From Acidovorax sp. 69 (GTDB lineage Bacteria > Pseudomonadota > Gammaproteobacteria > Burkholderiales > Burkholderiaceae_C), in contig NZ_PGEP01000001.1 in the NCBI RefSeq assembly GCF_002797445.1, positions 3,472,501 to 3,536,500 on the forward strand: DNA of 64,000 nt, read 5' to 3'. A program made the translations under genes and the position numbers. Shown piece by piece: positions 36,226 through 44,907 of the stretch. Below the pieces are notes generated by a model, which was given only the letters and a program-made list of their open reading frames with translations, was not told the origin of the DNA and searched no databases. Numbering within the stretch: position 1 is the first letter of the stretch; the number at the start of each line of letters is the position of its first letter.

Positions 36226-37566
36226 TTACCGATCACGCCGCTCCATGCGGCGGTTCAGGTTCAGCGCACCCAGTGTGCAGGCGACGCCGGACAACAGGTA
36301 CACCGTTACCGCCAGCAACCCGAACTGGGACGACAGGTACAGGGCCACCAGGGGCGCAAACGCGGCACCGATGATCCACGCCAGGTCGGCCGACAGGGCG
36401 GCGCCTGTGTAGCGGTATTGGGGCGAGAAATTGGCCGTCACCGTGCCAGATGCCTGGCCATACGACAGGCCCAGCAGCACAAAACCCAGCAGCAGGAACA
36501 TGGTGCTGCCCACTTCGCCGGAGTTAAGCAGCACCGGTGCCATGAAGCTGAACAACCCGATCAGCACCGCCATACCACCCAGCAGCTTGCGGCGTCCCAA
36601 ATGGTCTGACAGCCAGCCGGACACCATGATAGCGCCCGCCGCCAGGAAGGCCCCCACAATCTGTACGCCCAGAACCTGCGTCACGGGTTGGTCTGAATAC
36701 AAAGTGATCCACGACAGCGGAAACACAGTGACGAGGTGAAACAGCGCAAAGCTCGCCAAAGCCGCAAATGCGCCCAGCAGCACATTGCTGCCTTCGTCCC
36801 GCACCACGCGGCTGACCGGCACCGGTTGCAGTTCACGGTCCTGCAGCAACTCGGAATACGACTGCCCCACCACCAGCCTCAGGCGGGCGAAAAGCGCCAC
36901 CACATTCACGGCAAAAGCCACGAAGAAGGGGTAACGCCAGCCCCAGGCCAGAAACTCCTGCACCGTGAGGCTGCTGTACAGATAAGCAAACAGGCTCGCT
37001 GCCAACACAAAACCGACCGGTGCGCCCAACTGGCCGATCATGGCGTACCAGCCTCGGCGATCTTTGGGGGCCGACATGGCCAACAGCGACGGCAACCCGT
37101 CCCACGACCCGCCCAATGCCAGCCCCTGCCCGATGCGCAGAATCAGCAGCGCCACCACTGCGGTCAGGCCCACGTCCTTGTAGCTGGGCAAAAAGGCCAT
37201 TCCCACCGTGCACACACCCAGCAAGAAGAGCGCAATCGTCAGCTTGGTGCCACGCCCCCAGCTGCGCTGAATGGCCATGGACACGGCAGTGCCCACGGGC
37301 CGGACCACGAAGGCCACGGCCAGCAGCGCAAATGACATCAGCGTTCCATCCAGGCGCGACAGGAACGGAAACAGGAGAGACGGGAAGACGAGAACACAGG
37401 CGATCCCGAAAACGAAGAAGTCGAAATACTCGGACGAGCGTCCGATGATCACACCCACAGCGATTTCGCTGGGGGTCACATCTTCATGCGTGTCAGCCCG
37501 CGAGAGAGAGGCGGGGCTTTCTTCAAAACCGACCGCAGGGTAAGTGGCAGAGGCGGGGCTGCTCAT
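36226..37566 (-). CDS. MHS-type MFS transporter (metabolite:H+ symporter family)
   Basis: The 446-aa protein has 12 predicted helices and the layout of the metabolite-proton symporter branch: IGRSSEYFDFFVFGIACVLV in helix 1, VRPVGTAVSMAIQRSWGRGT for motif A, RIGQGLALGGSWDGLP (in place of the usual GGE..GA) and SGWLSDHLGRRKLL in the second half. The substrate is probably an organic acid or similar metabolite but is unassigned. The N-terminus has a ~35-residue cytoplasmic tail. It is divergent from cyoA. Confidence 0.82.
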   Translation of the reverse strand: MSSPASATYPAVGFEESPASLSRADTHEDVTPSEIAVGVIIGRSSEYFDFFVFGIACVLVFPSLLFPFLSRLDGTLMSFALLAVAFVVRPVGTAVSMAIQRSWGRGTKLTIALFLLGVCTVGMAFLPSYKDVGLTAVVALLILRIGQGLALGGSWDGLPSLLAMSAPKDRRGWYAMIGQLGAPVGFVLAASLFAYLYSSLTVQEFLAWGWRYPFFVAFAVNVVALFARLRLVVGQSYSELLQDRELQPVPVSRVVRDEGSNVLLGAFAALASFALFHLVTVFPLSWITLYSDQPVTQVLGVQIVGAFLAAGAIMVSGWLSDHLGRRKLLGGMAVLIGLFSFMAPVLLNSGEVGSTMFLLLGFVLLGLSYGQASGTVTANFSPQYRYTGAALSADLAWIIGAAFAPLVALYLSSQFGLLAVTVYLLSGVACTLGALNLNRRMERRDR

Positions 37567-37715
37567 GAACAGGGCTCCTTGTCGTTGTGTAGATAAGACA
37601 ACTTCGTTCTACACGCAAGTGCACGCGGCGACAAGTGCGCTTTCACTAGGTCGATGGCAGGACAAACCCTGCTTTTCCCCTGAATTGCACCCCTTCAGGG
37701 CATTCCTCTTTGACC

Positions 37716-37740
37716 TTGGACAAAATGTCCAATGGACAAA
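37716..37740. promoter_or_regulatory. perfect inverted repeat upstream of cyoA (candidate operator)
   Basis: TTGGACAAAATGTCCAA is a perfect 7-3-7 palindrome at 37716-37732, and a third half-site TGGACAAA follows at once. It lies about 80 bp before the cyoA ATG in the region shared with the divergent MFS gene. The binding protein is unknown; it does not match the FNR box (TTGAT-N4-ATCAA). Confidence 0.55.
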
Positions 37741-37819
37741 AAAGCTAGCCATATTACATTCTCTGGCATTCTGTTATTCGCGTTTACCCTCGACCAAACG
37801 CTCTGCTTGCGCTCTCCAC

Positions 37820-38887
37820 ATGCTCAAACTCCCCCACTTCCGCGGGCCCACCTGGCTGGCCGCTATCGCCGCCCTGGGCAGCCTTGCCGGCTGTAGCAAG
37901 GCTGTCGTACTCAACCCGGCCGGTGACATTGCCGCCCAACAGGGCCAGATGGTCATCACCGCCACGCTGTTGATGCTCATCATCATCGTGCCGGTGATCG
38001 CCCTCACCCTGTTCTTCGCCTGGAAGTACCGCCAGTCGAACACCGCCAACACCGAGGCCGACTACGACCCCGAGTGGCACCACTCCACCACCCTGGAGCT
38101 GGTGATCTGGACGGTGCCACTGCTCATCATCATTGCCCTGGGTGCCCTGACCTGGATCGGCACCCACAAGCTCGACCCCTACCGTCCCCTGGACCGCATC
38201 GACGCCCAGCGCCCCCTGGACGCCAACGTCAAGCCCCTGGAGGTGCAGGTGGTGGCGATGGACTGGAAGTGGCTGTTCTTCTACCCAGAGCAAGGCATTG
38301 CCACGGTGAACGAACTGGCAGCACCAGTGGACCGCCCCATCCTGTTCAAGCTCACTGCCACATCCACGATGAACGCGTTCTACGTGCCCGACCTGGCCGG
38401 CATGATCTACGCCATGCCCGGCATGCAGACCGAGCTGAACGCCGTGATCAACAAGCCTGGCGTGTTCAATGGCATGTCGTCGCACTACAGCGGCGCGGGC
38501 TTCTCGGGCATGACGTTCAAGTTCCACGGCCTGAGCAACGCGGACTTTGCCCAGTGGGTTCAAAAAGCCAAGACCGAGGGCAAGCCCCTGAACAAGGGCT
38601 CCTACCTGAACCTCGTCAAGCCCAGCGAACGTGATCCCGTGCAGCGCTTTGCGTCGGTGGAAGAGGGCCTGTACGACAAGGTGCTCAACCGCTGCGTGGA
38701 AGACGGAAAGATGTGCATGCACCACATGATGGCCATCGACGCCCAGGGCGGCGACGCCTATGTGCGCGCTGCGGGCCTGAACCTGCCACAGGACGTGTGC
38801 AACGCACAAAACGCAGCCCAAGTGGTGGCAGCGCTTGAAACCCGTAACGCACCGGCACCAACCTCCGGCGCCAGCATCCGCCAATGA
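37820..38887 (+). CDS. cyoA: cytochrome bo3 ubiquinol oxidase subunit II
   Basis: The 355-aa lipoprotein has a lipobox LAGC (Cys25), then the CyoA-type [14 protein letters not shown], and two membrane helices ([40 protein letters not shown]). The periplasmic cupredoxin domain has [20 protein letters not shown] and [16 protein letters not shown]. The CuA ligand cysteines of cytochrome c oxidase subunit II are absent, as in quinol oxidases. It is the first gene of the cyo operon and overlaps cyoB by 4 bp. Confidence 0.93.
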   Translation: MLKLPHFRGPTWLAAIAALGSLAGCSKAVVLNPAGDIAAQQGQMVITATLLMLIIIVPVIALTLFFAWKYRQSNTANTEADYDPEWHHSTTLELVIWTVPLLIIIALGALTWIGTHKLDPYRPLDRIDAQRPLDANVKPLEVQVVAMDWKWLFFYPEQGIATVNELAAPVDRPILFKLTATSTMNAFYVPDLAGMIYAMPGMQTELNAVINKPGVFNGMSSHYSGAGFSGMTFKFHGLSNADFAQWVQKAKTEGKPLNKGSYLNLVKPSERDPVQRFASVEEGLYDKVLNRCVEDGKMCMHHMMAIDAQGGDAYVRAAGLNLPQDVCNAQNAAQVVAALETRNAPAPTSGASIRQ

Positions 38888-40899
38888 GCCTCGCTATGAC
38901 CTCCGAAAACGTAACTCCCGCCCACTGGGCGCTGGGCCGCCTGAGCTGGGACGTTGTGCCCATGGCACATGAGCCCATCGTGCTGTGGACCTTCATCGCC
39001 GTCGTGCTGGGCGGTCTTGCTGTTGTCGCTGGCATCACCAAGTTCCGCCTGTGGGGCCCCTTGTGGCGCGACTGGATCTGCAGCATTGACCACAAAAAGA
39101 TCGGGATCATGTACATGATCCTGGGCATCGTGATGCTGCTGCGTGGCTTTGCCGACGCTGCCATGATGCGGCTGCAGCAGGCCATGGCCTTTGGCGACAA
39201 CATGGGTTACCTGCCGCCGCACCACTACGACCAGATCTTCACCGCCCACGGCGTGATCATGATTTTCTTCGTGGCCATGCCTCTGGTCACCGGGCTGATG
39301 AACTACCTGGTGCCGCTGCAAATCGGCGCGCGCGATGTGTCCTTCCCGTTCCTGAACAACTTCAGCTTCTGGATGACCACGGCCGGCGCGGTGCTGGTGA
39401 TGGTGTCGCTGTTCCTGGGTGAGTTCTCCACCTCAGGCTGGCTGGCGCTGTCCAACCTGGGGGCGCAGAGCCCCAGCACCGGGCTCGATTACTACATCTG
39501 GGCGCTGCAGATCGCGGGGGTGGGCACCACGCTCTCGGGCATCAACCTGATCGTCACCATCATCAAGATGCGTGCGCCGGGCATGAGCCTGATGAAGATG
39601 CCCGTCTTCACCTGGACCGCTCTGTGCACCAACGCGCTGATCGTCGCTTCCTTCCCGGTGCTGACGGCCGCCCTGGTATTGATGTCGCTGGACCGCTACG
39701 TGGGTACCAACTTCTTCACCAACGAGCTGGGCGGCAACCCCATGCTCTACGTGAACCTGATCTGGATCTGGGGTCACCCGGAGGTGTACATCCTGGTGCT
39801 GCCCGCCTTCGGCGTGTTCTCCGAAGTGGTTGCCACGTTCAGCAAGAAGCGCCTGTTTGGCTACACCTCCATGGTGTACGCCACGGTGTGTATCACCATC
39901 CTGTCGTACCTGGTGTGGCTGCACCACTTCTTCACCATGGGCTCAGGTGCGAGCGTGAATACCTTCTTCGGTATCACGACCATGATCATCTCGATCCCGA
40001 CGGGCGCGAAGATCTTCAACTGGCTGTTCACCATGTACAAGGGCCGCATCCGCTTTGAGCTGCCCATGATGTGGACCGTGGCCTTCATGGTGACGTTCGC
40101 CATCGGCGGCATGACCGGCGTGCTGCTGGCGGTGCCCCCGGCCGACTTCGTGCTGCACAACAGCCTGTTCCTGATCGCCCACTTCCACAACGTGATCATC
40201 GGCGGCGTGGTGTTTGCCATGTTCGCGGGCATCAACTACTGGTTCCCCAAGGCGTTTGGCTACAAGCTGGACCGCACCTGGGGCGTGTACTCCTTCTGGC
40301 TGTGGCTGGTCGGCTTCTGGGTGGCGTTCACGCCGCTGTATGTGCTGGGCCTGATGGGTGTCACCCGCCGTGCCAACCACTTTGAAGACCAGTCGCTGCA
40401 GATCTGGTTCGTCATCGCCGCGCTGGGCGCGGCGATGATCGCTGCCGGTATTGGCTGTTTCATCATTCAGCTGGTGGTGAGCTACTTGAAGCGCGAGCAG
40501 CTGCGCGACTGGACCGGCGACCCCTGGGGTGGCCGCACGCTGGAATGGGCCACCTCTTCACCCCCACCCGACTACAACTTTGCAATCACCCCCGTGGTGC
40601 ACGAAATCGACGCCTGGTGGGACATGAAGAAGCACCGCTACCAGCGGCCGCTCACTGGCTTTACGCCCATCCACATGCCTGCCAACACAGGCGCGGGGGT
40701 GGTCATCTCGGCCCTGTCGCTGGTGTTCGGCTTTGCGCTGATCTGGCACATGTGGCTGCTGGCAGGCGTGTCGTTTGCGGCGGTGGTGCTCGCCGCCATC
40801 ATCCACACCTTCAACTACAAGCGTGACTTCTACATCCCTGCCTCCGAAGTGATTGCCACCGAAGAAGCCCGCACACTCCAACTCGCACGCCATGTCTGA
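38884..40899 (+). CDS. cyoB: cytochrome bo3 ubiquinol oxidase subunit I
   Basis: The 671-aa heme-copper oxidase subunit has [16 protein letters not shown], with Arg and Asp of the ubiquinol site, [19 protein letters not shown] with heme and quinone-site His, and [20 protein letters not shown], the His-Tyr cross-link and CuB site. WLHHFFTMG supplies the other CuB ligands, and [17 protein letters not shown] the heme ligands. It oxidises ubiquinol, reduces O2 to water and pumps protons. It overlaps cyoC by 8 bp. Confidence 0.96.
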   Translation: MSLAMTSENVTPAHWALGRLSWDVVPMAHEPIVLWTFIAVVLGGLAVVAGITKFRLWGPLWRDWICSIDHKKIGIMYMILGIVMLLRGFADAAMMRLQQAMAFGDNMGYLPPHHYDQIFTAHGVIMIFFVAMPLVTGLMNYLVPLQIGARDVSFPFLNNFSFWMTTAGAVLVMVSLFLGEFSTSGWLALSNLGAQSPSTGLDYYIWALQIAGVGTTLSGINLIVTIIKMRAPGMSLMKMPVFTWTALCTNALIVASFPVLTAALVLMSLDRYVGTNFFTNELGGNPMLYVNLIWIWGHPEVYILVLPAFGVFSEVVATFSKKRLFGYTSMVYATVCITILSYLVWLHHFFTMGSGASVNTFFGITTMIISIPTGAKIFNWLFTMYKGRIRFELPMMWTVAFMVTFAIGGMTGVLLAVPPADFVLHNSLFLIAHFHNVIIGGVVFAMFAGINYWFPKAFGYKLDRTWGVYSFWLWLVGFWVAFTPLYVLGLMGVTRRANHFEDQSLQIWFVIAALGAAMIAAGIGCFIIQLVVSYLKREQLRDWTGDPWGGRTLEWATSSPPPDYNFAITPVVHEIDAWWDMKKHRYQRPLTGFTPIHMPANTGAGVVISALSLVFGFALIWHMWLLAGVSFAAVVLAAIIHTFNYKRDFYIPASEVIATEEARTLQLARHV

Positions 40900-41524
40900 T
40901 ATCCGCATCCAAGCGGGCGCCGCAGGCGCCCTGGCCCCGCGCGAGTACCACCTCGCGCACGAGCCCCATCCCGAAAACGGCACCGCCCTGGGCTTCTGGC
41001 TGTACCTGATGAGCGACTGCCTCATCTTTGCCGCCCTGTTTGCCACTTACGGCGTGCTGGGCCGCAGCTATGCAGCCGGCCCCACCGGCGCCCAGCTGTT
41101 TGACCTGCCTCTGGTGGCCATCAACACGGCCTTCCTGCTGTTGTCGTCCATCACCTTCGGCTTTGCCATGCTGCGCAAACAGCTGGGCGACGTCAAAGGC
41201 ACACTGCTGTGGCTGGGCATCACGGGCCTGTTTGGTCTGTGCTTTCTGGGGCTGGAGCTGTACGAGTTCCAGCATCTGATCCACCAGGGCGCAGGCCCTC
41301 AGCGCAGCGCCTTCCTGTCGGCCTTCTTCACGCTGGTGGGCACCCACGGCTTGCACGTCACCTTCGGCCTGGTCTGGCTGGTGGTGCTGATGCTGCAGAT
41401 CAACAAGCACGGCCTGATCCCCGAGAACAACCGCCGCCTTATGTGCCTGTCCATGTTCTGGCACTTCTTGGATGTGGTCTGGATCGGCGTATTCACCTTT
41501 GTGTACCTGATGGGGGTGCTGTAA
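40892..41524 (+). CDS. cyoC: cytochrome bo3 ubiquinol oxidase subunit III
   Basis: The 210-aa protein has five membrane helices, with [53 protein letters not shown] and [19 protein letters not shown], as in CyoC. It supports assembly and proton pumping of the oxidase and carries no cofactor. It starts inside the end of cyoB and abuts cyoD (TAA then ATG). Confidence 0.94.
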   Translation: MSDIRIQAGAAGALAPREYHLAHEPHPENGTALGFWLYLMSDCLIFAALFATYGVLGRSYAAGPTGAQLFDLPLVAINTAFLLLSSITFGFAMLRKQLGDVKGTLLWLGITGLFGLCFLGLELYEFQHLIHQGAGPQRSAFLSAFFTLVGTHGLHVTFGLVWLVVLMLQINKHGLIPENNRRLMCLSMFWHFLDVVWIGVFTFVYLMGVL

Positions 41525-41965
41525 ATGAGCGCACAACACACAACACACGCCCACGCAGCCCATGGGCATGGCGGGCACGATGACCACCACGACCACCACA
41601 GCGACAGCGGCCCGCACAGCACCTTCTCGGGCTACATGGTCGGCTTCGTACTGTCCATCATCCTCACGGCCATTCCCTTCTGGCTGGTCATGTCCAAGGT
41701 GATAGCCGATCGCAACACCGCCGTGCTGGTGCTCGGTGGCTTTGCCGTGGTGCAGATCCTGGTGCACATGGTGTGCTTCCTGCACATGAACGGCAAGGTG
41801 GAAGGCGGCTGGACGTTGTTGTCCACCATCTTCACCGTGGTGTTTGTCGCCATCGCCATCACCGGCACGCTGTGGGTGATGTTCCACATGAACGCCAACA
41901 TGATGCCGGAGCACCCCACCCCGACACCACCGGTGCATGAAGCACCGGGGCACTCCACGCCTTGA
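41525..41965 (+). CDS. cyoD: cytochrome bo3 oxidase subunit IV with His-rich N-terminus
   Basis: The 146-aa protein has the three CyoD helices (GYMVGFVLSIILTAIPFWLV; AVLVLGGFAVVQILVHMVCF; LLSTIFTVVFVAIAITGTLW). Its first ~32 residues contain more than ten His (THAHAAHGHGGHDDHHDHHS), which the usual ~110-aa CyoD lacks. The His tail could bind Cu, Ni or Zn; this is inference. The C-terminus (about 125-146) is Pro- and His-rich. A TTGA overlap joins it to the SURF1 gene. Confidence 0.9.
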   Translation: MSAQHTTHAHAAHGHGGHDDHHDHHSDSGPHSTFSGYMVGFVLSIILTAIPFWLVMSKVIADRNTAVLVLGGFAVVQILVHMVCFLHMNGKVEGGWTLLSTIFTVVFVAIAITGTLWVMFHMNANMMPEHPTPTPPVHEAPGHSTP

Positions 41966-42783
41966 CACCGGTCACGCCACCCCCTGCCACAGGCGCACCT
42001 GCCACCGCCACCCATTGGCGACACCAAGGGGTGCTTGTGGTGGTGGGCATCGCTCTGTTTTTGGGTTTTCTAGCGCTGGGAACCTGGCAGGTTCAGCGCC
42101 GTGCCTGGAAGCTGGCGCTCGTCGAGCGGGTGGAGCAGCGCGTACACGCGACTCCGCTAGCCCCTCCCCCACCCCACCGCTGGGGCGAGGTCAATGCTGT
42201 CGATCATGAATACCTGCCCATCCGCCTGCAAGGGCGCTGGCTCGGCGACAAGACCGTGCTCACACAGGCGGTCACAGATCTCGGCGCTGGTTTTTGGGTC
42301 ATCACTGCGCTGCAACAGGACAACGGCACCCAAATACTTGTGAACCGTGGCTTTGTACCGCAGGAGCAGCGCCTGCAATGGATGGCGAGCCCCACTCCCA
42401 CAGACCTTCCGATAGAAGTGCTGGGGCTGTTGCGCATGACGGAGCCGGACGGAGGCTTTCTTCGCACCAACGCGCCCGCACAGCAACGCTGGTACTCCCG
42501 CGACGTAGCGGCCATCAGCCAGACACTGCGGCTATCCAATGCAGCCCCCTTCTTCGTGGACGCGGGTCTTCCCGGCACCTCGGATGGCACCGGTTCCGCC
42601 ACCACCTGGCCCCGCCCGGGCCTGACGGTCATCCGATTTCACAACAGCCATCTGGTGTACGCCCTGACCTGGTACGGCCTGGCCCTCATGGTTGCGGGGG
42701 CGGGCTGGTATGTGGCACGCTACGAGCGCCGCCAGAGCGGCCTTGCCAGCCAGACCACTCCCGATGACCACCCTTCGCACTGA
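41962..42783 (+). CDS. SURF1-family oxidase assembly protein
   Basis: The 273-aa protein has the SURF1 layout: an N-terminal membrane helix (VLVVVGIALFLGFLALGTWQ) followed by VQRRAWKLALVERVEQR, a soluble domain with LPIRLQGRWL and ILVNRGFVP, and a C-terminal helix (LVYALTWYGLALMVAGAGWY). SURF1 helps insert heme A/O into oxidases. Here it follows cyoABCD, while no heme O synthase (cyoE) gene lies in the cluster. The TTG start overlaps the cyoD stop by 4 bp. Confidence 0.85.
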   Translation: MTPVTPPPATGAPATATHWRHQGVLVVVGIALFLGFLALGTWQVQRRAWKLALVERVEQRVHATPLAPPPPHRWGEVNAVDHEYLPIRLQGRWLGDKTVLTQAVTDLGAGFWVITALQQDNGTQILVNRGFVPQEQRLQWMASPTPTDLPIEVLGLLRMTEPDGGFLRTNAPAQQRWYSRDVAAISQTLRLSNAAPFFVDAGLPGTSDGTGSATTWPRPGLTVIRFHNSHLVYALTWYGLALMVAGAGWYVARYERRQSGLASQTTPDDHPSH

Positions 42784-44092
42784 GACCCCCTTACCCGCAC
42801 CGCAGCGCAATACGCGCTCAGCCGACGCTGCGGCAGGTATCAAGAATCTGCAGCAACTCATTGAACTGCGCTGGATTGCCGTGGTTGGACAAGTGTTCAC
42901 CATCGAGATGGCTCACTACAGCCTGGGCCTGAAGTTGCCGCTGCGCGAAATGTTGCTGGTGGTGGGTTGCCTGGCGGTGTTCAACGTGGTGAGCCTGCTG
43001 CGACTGCGCACGGGCCGTGCGGTGCGCAATGTGGAGCTATTCCTGGCGCTGCTGATCGACGTGGCTGTACTCACAGTGCAGCTCTATCTGAGTGGCGGCA
43101 CCAGCAACCCGTTTGTGTTTCTGTATCTTTTGCAGATCACGCTGGGCGCCGTCCTGCTGCGCGGTGCCTACATCTGGTCGATTGTGATCATCACGATCTT
43201 GTGCTTTGGAGCGTTGGCAACACATCACCTGCCCTTGCCGCTCCCCCAGGACCTGCACCAGGGCCTGTCGAGCCTGTATGTGCTCGGATTGCTGGTCTGT
43301 TTTGTGCTCAACGCCACGCTGGTGATGGTCTTCATCACACGCATCAACCTCAACCTGCGCGAGCGCGATGCACGCCTGGCCGCAGCACGCAGGCGCCGCG
43401 TGGAAGAGGAGCATATTGTGCGGATGGGCCTGCTGGCCTCGGGCGCCGCGCACGAATTGGGCACCCCCCTGTCCACACTGGCCGTGATCCTGGGGGACTG
43501 GCAGCACGACAAGCACCTTGCCGCGAGCGCCTCACTCCAAGAAGACATTGGCGAAATGCAAACGCAGGTGCAACGCTGCAAAAGCATCGTGAGCGGCATT
43601 CTGCTATCGGCTGGGGAGACGCGCGGAGAAGCTTCGGTACAAACCACTGTATGCACCTTTGTAGATGCATTGGCCAACGAGTGGCACAACACCCGTTCCA
43701 TGCCGCAGTTTGTCTACGACAACGATTTTGGCAGTGATACCCCCATGGTGTCTGACACCACGCTCAAGCAGATGATTTTCAATGTGCTGGACAATGCACG
43801 CGATGCCTCTCCCCGCTGGGTGCGCCTGGCCATCACCCGCAACGCCGACGCACTGCGCATCACCGTCACCGACGCAGGGCCCGGCTTTGCAGCCGAGATG
43901 CTGGCCAAACTGGGTACCCCCTACCAGTCCTCCAAGAACCGCCCAGGGGGTGGACTGGGCCTGTACCTTGTGCTCAACGTAGCGCGCACGCTGGGGGGTA
44001 ATGTGGTCGCGCGCAATCGCCCAGAAGGGGGCGCAGAGGTCGTCATCGAGCTGCCTTTGGCCGCAATCACCTTGCCTGAAACCAGCGTCTGA
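42764..44092 (+). CDS. regB: RegB/PrrB/ActS-type redox sensor histidine kinase
   Basis: The 442-aa kinase has six predicted membrane helices in residues 30-195. The quinone-site heptapeptide GGTSNPF is at 111-117, the phosphorylated His230 lies in ASGAAHELGTPLSTLA, and Cys272 (QRCKSIVSGIL) sits where RegB's redox-active Cys is expected. The ATPase boxes are MIFNVLDNARDASP, TDAGPGF and GGGLGLYL. RegB senses the ubiquinone pool and controls respiratory and energy genes. Being in the cyo operon suggests feedback on the quinol oxidase. It overlaps the SURF1 gene by 20 bp. Confidence 0.9.
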   Translation: MTTLRTETPLPAPQRNTRSADAAAGIKNLQQLIELRWIAVVGQVFTIEMAHYSLGLKLPLREMLLVVGCLAVFNVVSLLRLRTGRAVRNVELFLALLIDVAVLTVQLYLSGGTSNPFVFLYLLQITLGAVLLRGAYIWSIVIITILCFGALATHHLPLPLPQDLHQGLSSLYVLGLLVCFVLNATLVMVFITRINLNLRERDARLAAARRRRVEEEHIVRMGLLASGAAHELGTPLSTLAVILGDWQHDKHLAASASLQEDIGEMQTQVQRCKSIVSGILLSAGETRGEASVQTTVCTFVDALANEWHNTRSMPQFVYDNDFGSDTPMVSDTTLKQMIFNVLDNARDASPRWVRLAITRNADALRITVTDAGPGFAAEMLAKLGTPYQSSKNRPGGGLGLYLVLNVARTLGGNVVARNRPEGGAEVVIELPLAAITLPETSV

Positions 44093-44096
44093 CCCC

Positions 44097-44642
44097 ATGG
44101 ATACCGAAGAAGAACAACGCCTGCTGTTGATCGTGGAAGACGACGAGGCCTTCGCCCGCACGCTGACGCGCTCTTTCGAACGCCGCGGCTACAGCGTGCT
44201 GCAAGCTGCAAGCCTGCCTGAGGTCGAAATCTTGCTCGCCCAGCACACCCCAGGCTATGCCGTGGTGGACCTCAAACTCAAAGGTGAAGCCTCCGGCCTT
44301 GCCTGCGTACAGAAGCTGCAAGCGGCCAGCGACGAGATGCTGATCGTGGTGCTCACCGGCTTTGCCAGCATTGCCACCGCCGTAGAGGCCGTGAAGCTGG
44401 GCGCCTGTCACTACCTCGCAAAGCCTTCCAACACCGACGACATTGAAGCGGCTTTTGGGCTGAAGGCGGGCAGCACCGACGTGGAACTGACGAATCGGCC
44501 CAGCTCAATCAAAACGCTGGAATGGGAGCGCATCAACGAGGTTCTCGCCGAAACCGGCTTCAACCTCTCTGAAGCGGCACGCCGCCTGGGCATGCACCGT
44601 CGCACCCTCATGCGCAAGCTGGAGAAGAAGCAGGTGCGCTGA
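44097..44642 (+). CDS. regA: RegA/PrrA/ActR-type response regulator
   Basis: The 181-aa regulator has a receiver (LLIVEDDEAFARTLTRSFER; Asp58 in YAVVDLKLKG; Lys109 in LAKPS) and a C-terminal Fis-like helix-turn-helix (ERINEVLAETGFNLSEAARR followed by LGMHRRTLMRKL). The LGMHRRTLMRKL end is nearly invariant in RegA/PrrA proteins. It starts 4 bp after regB and closes the operon. Likely targets include the cyo genes. Confidence 0.92.
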   Translation: MDTEEEQRLLLIVEDDEAFARTLTRSFERRGYSVLQAASLPEVEILLAQHTPGYAVVDLKLKGEASGLACVQKLQAASDEMLIVVLTGFASIATAVEAVKLGACHYLAKPSNTDDIEAAFGLKAGSTDVELTNRPSSIKTLEWERINEVLAETGFNLSEAARRLGMHRRTLMRKLEKKQVR

Positions 44643-44794
44643 CGGCGCAGAGGCCATGGCATTCCTTCGCCGTCGCCCTGAGGTTTGCCGAATCCGTCCC
44701 TTGCAAGCACGTGAGCGATCTCGCGGAGCAGCGCCTTGATGTCGCCGCGAAGGGCGCCTTGCTTGTTGGCAACACGGTGGCCTTGGTCCCATAA

Positions 44795-44825
44795 AAAAAG
44801 GGAGCGTGACACACGCTCCCTTTTT
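44795..44825. terminator. bidirectional terminator between regA and acnB
   Basis: A perfect GGGAGCGTG/CACGCTCCC stem with an ACA loop is flanked by A and T tracts on both sides, fitting the end of both convergent genes. Confidence 0.9.
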
Positions 44826-44907
44826 GGTTTGCCCTGAGAGACCACGGCGCTTTGAGGATCAACCTCGCACCGAGGCCGTCTCTCGCAGCACAGAGAATCG
44901 GGACAAA

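Noticed and set aside
37716..37732. FNR/Anr box before cyoA
   Set aside because: The palindrome TTGGACA-AAA-TGTCCAA has a three-base spacer and half-sites unlike TTGAT/ATCAA.
44643..44794. Possible small gene between regA and the terminator
   Set aside because: The frames open here are antisense extensions of the regA region and have no homologous motif.
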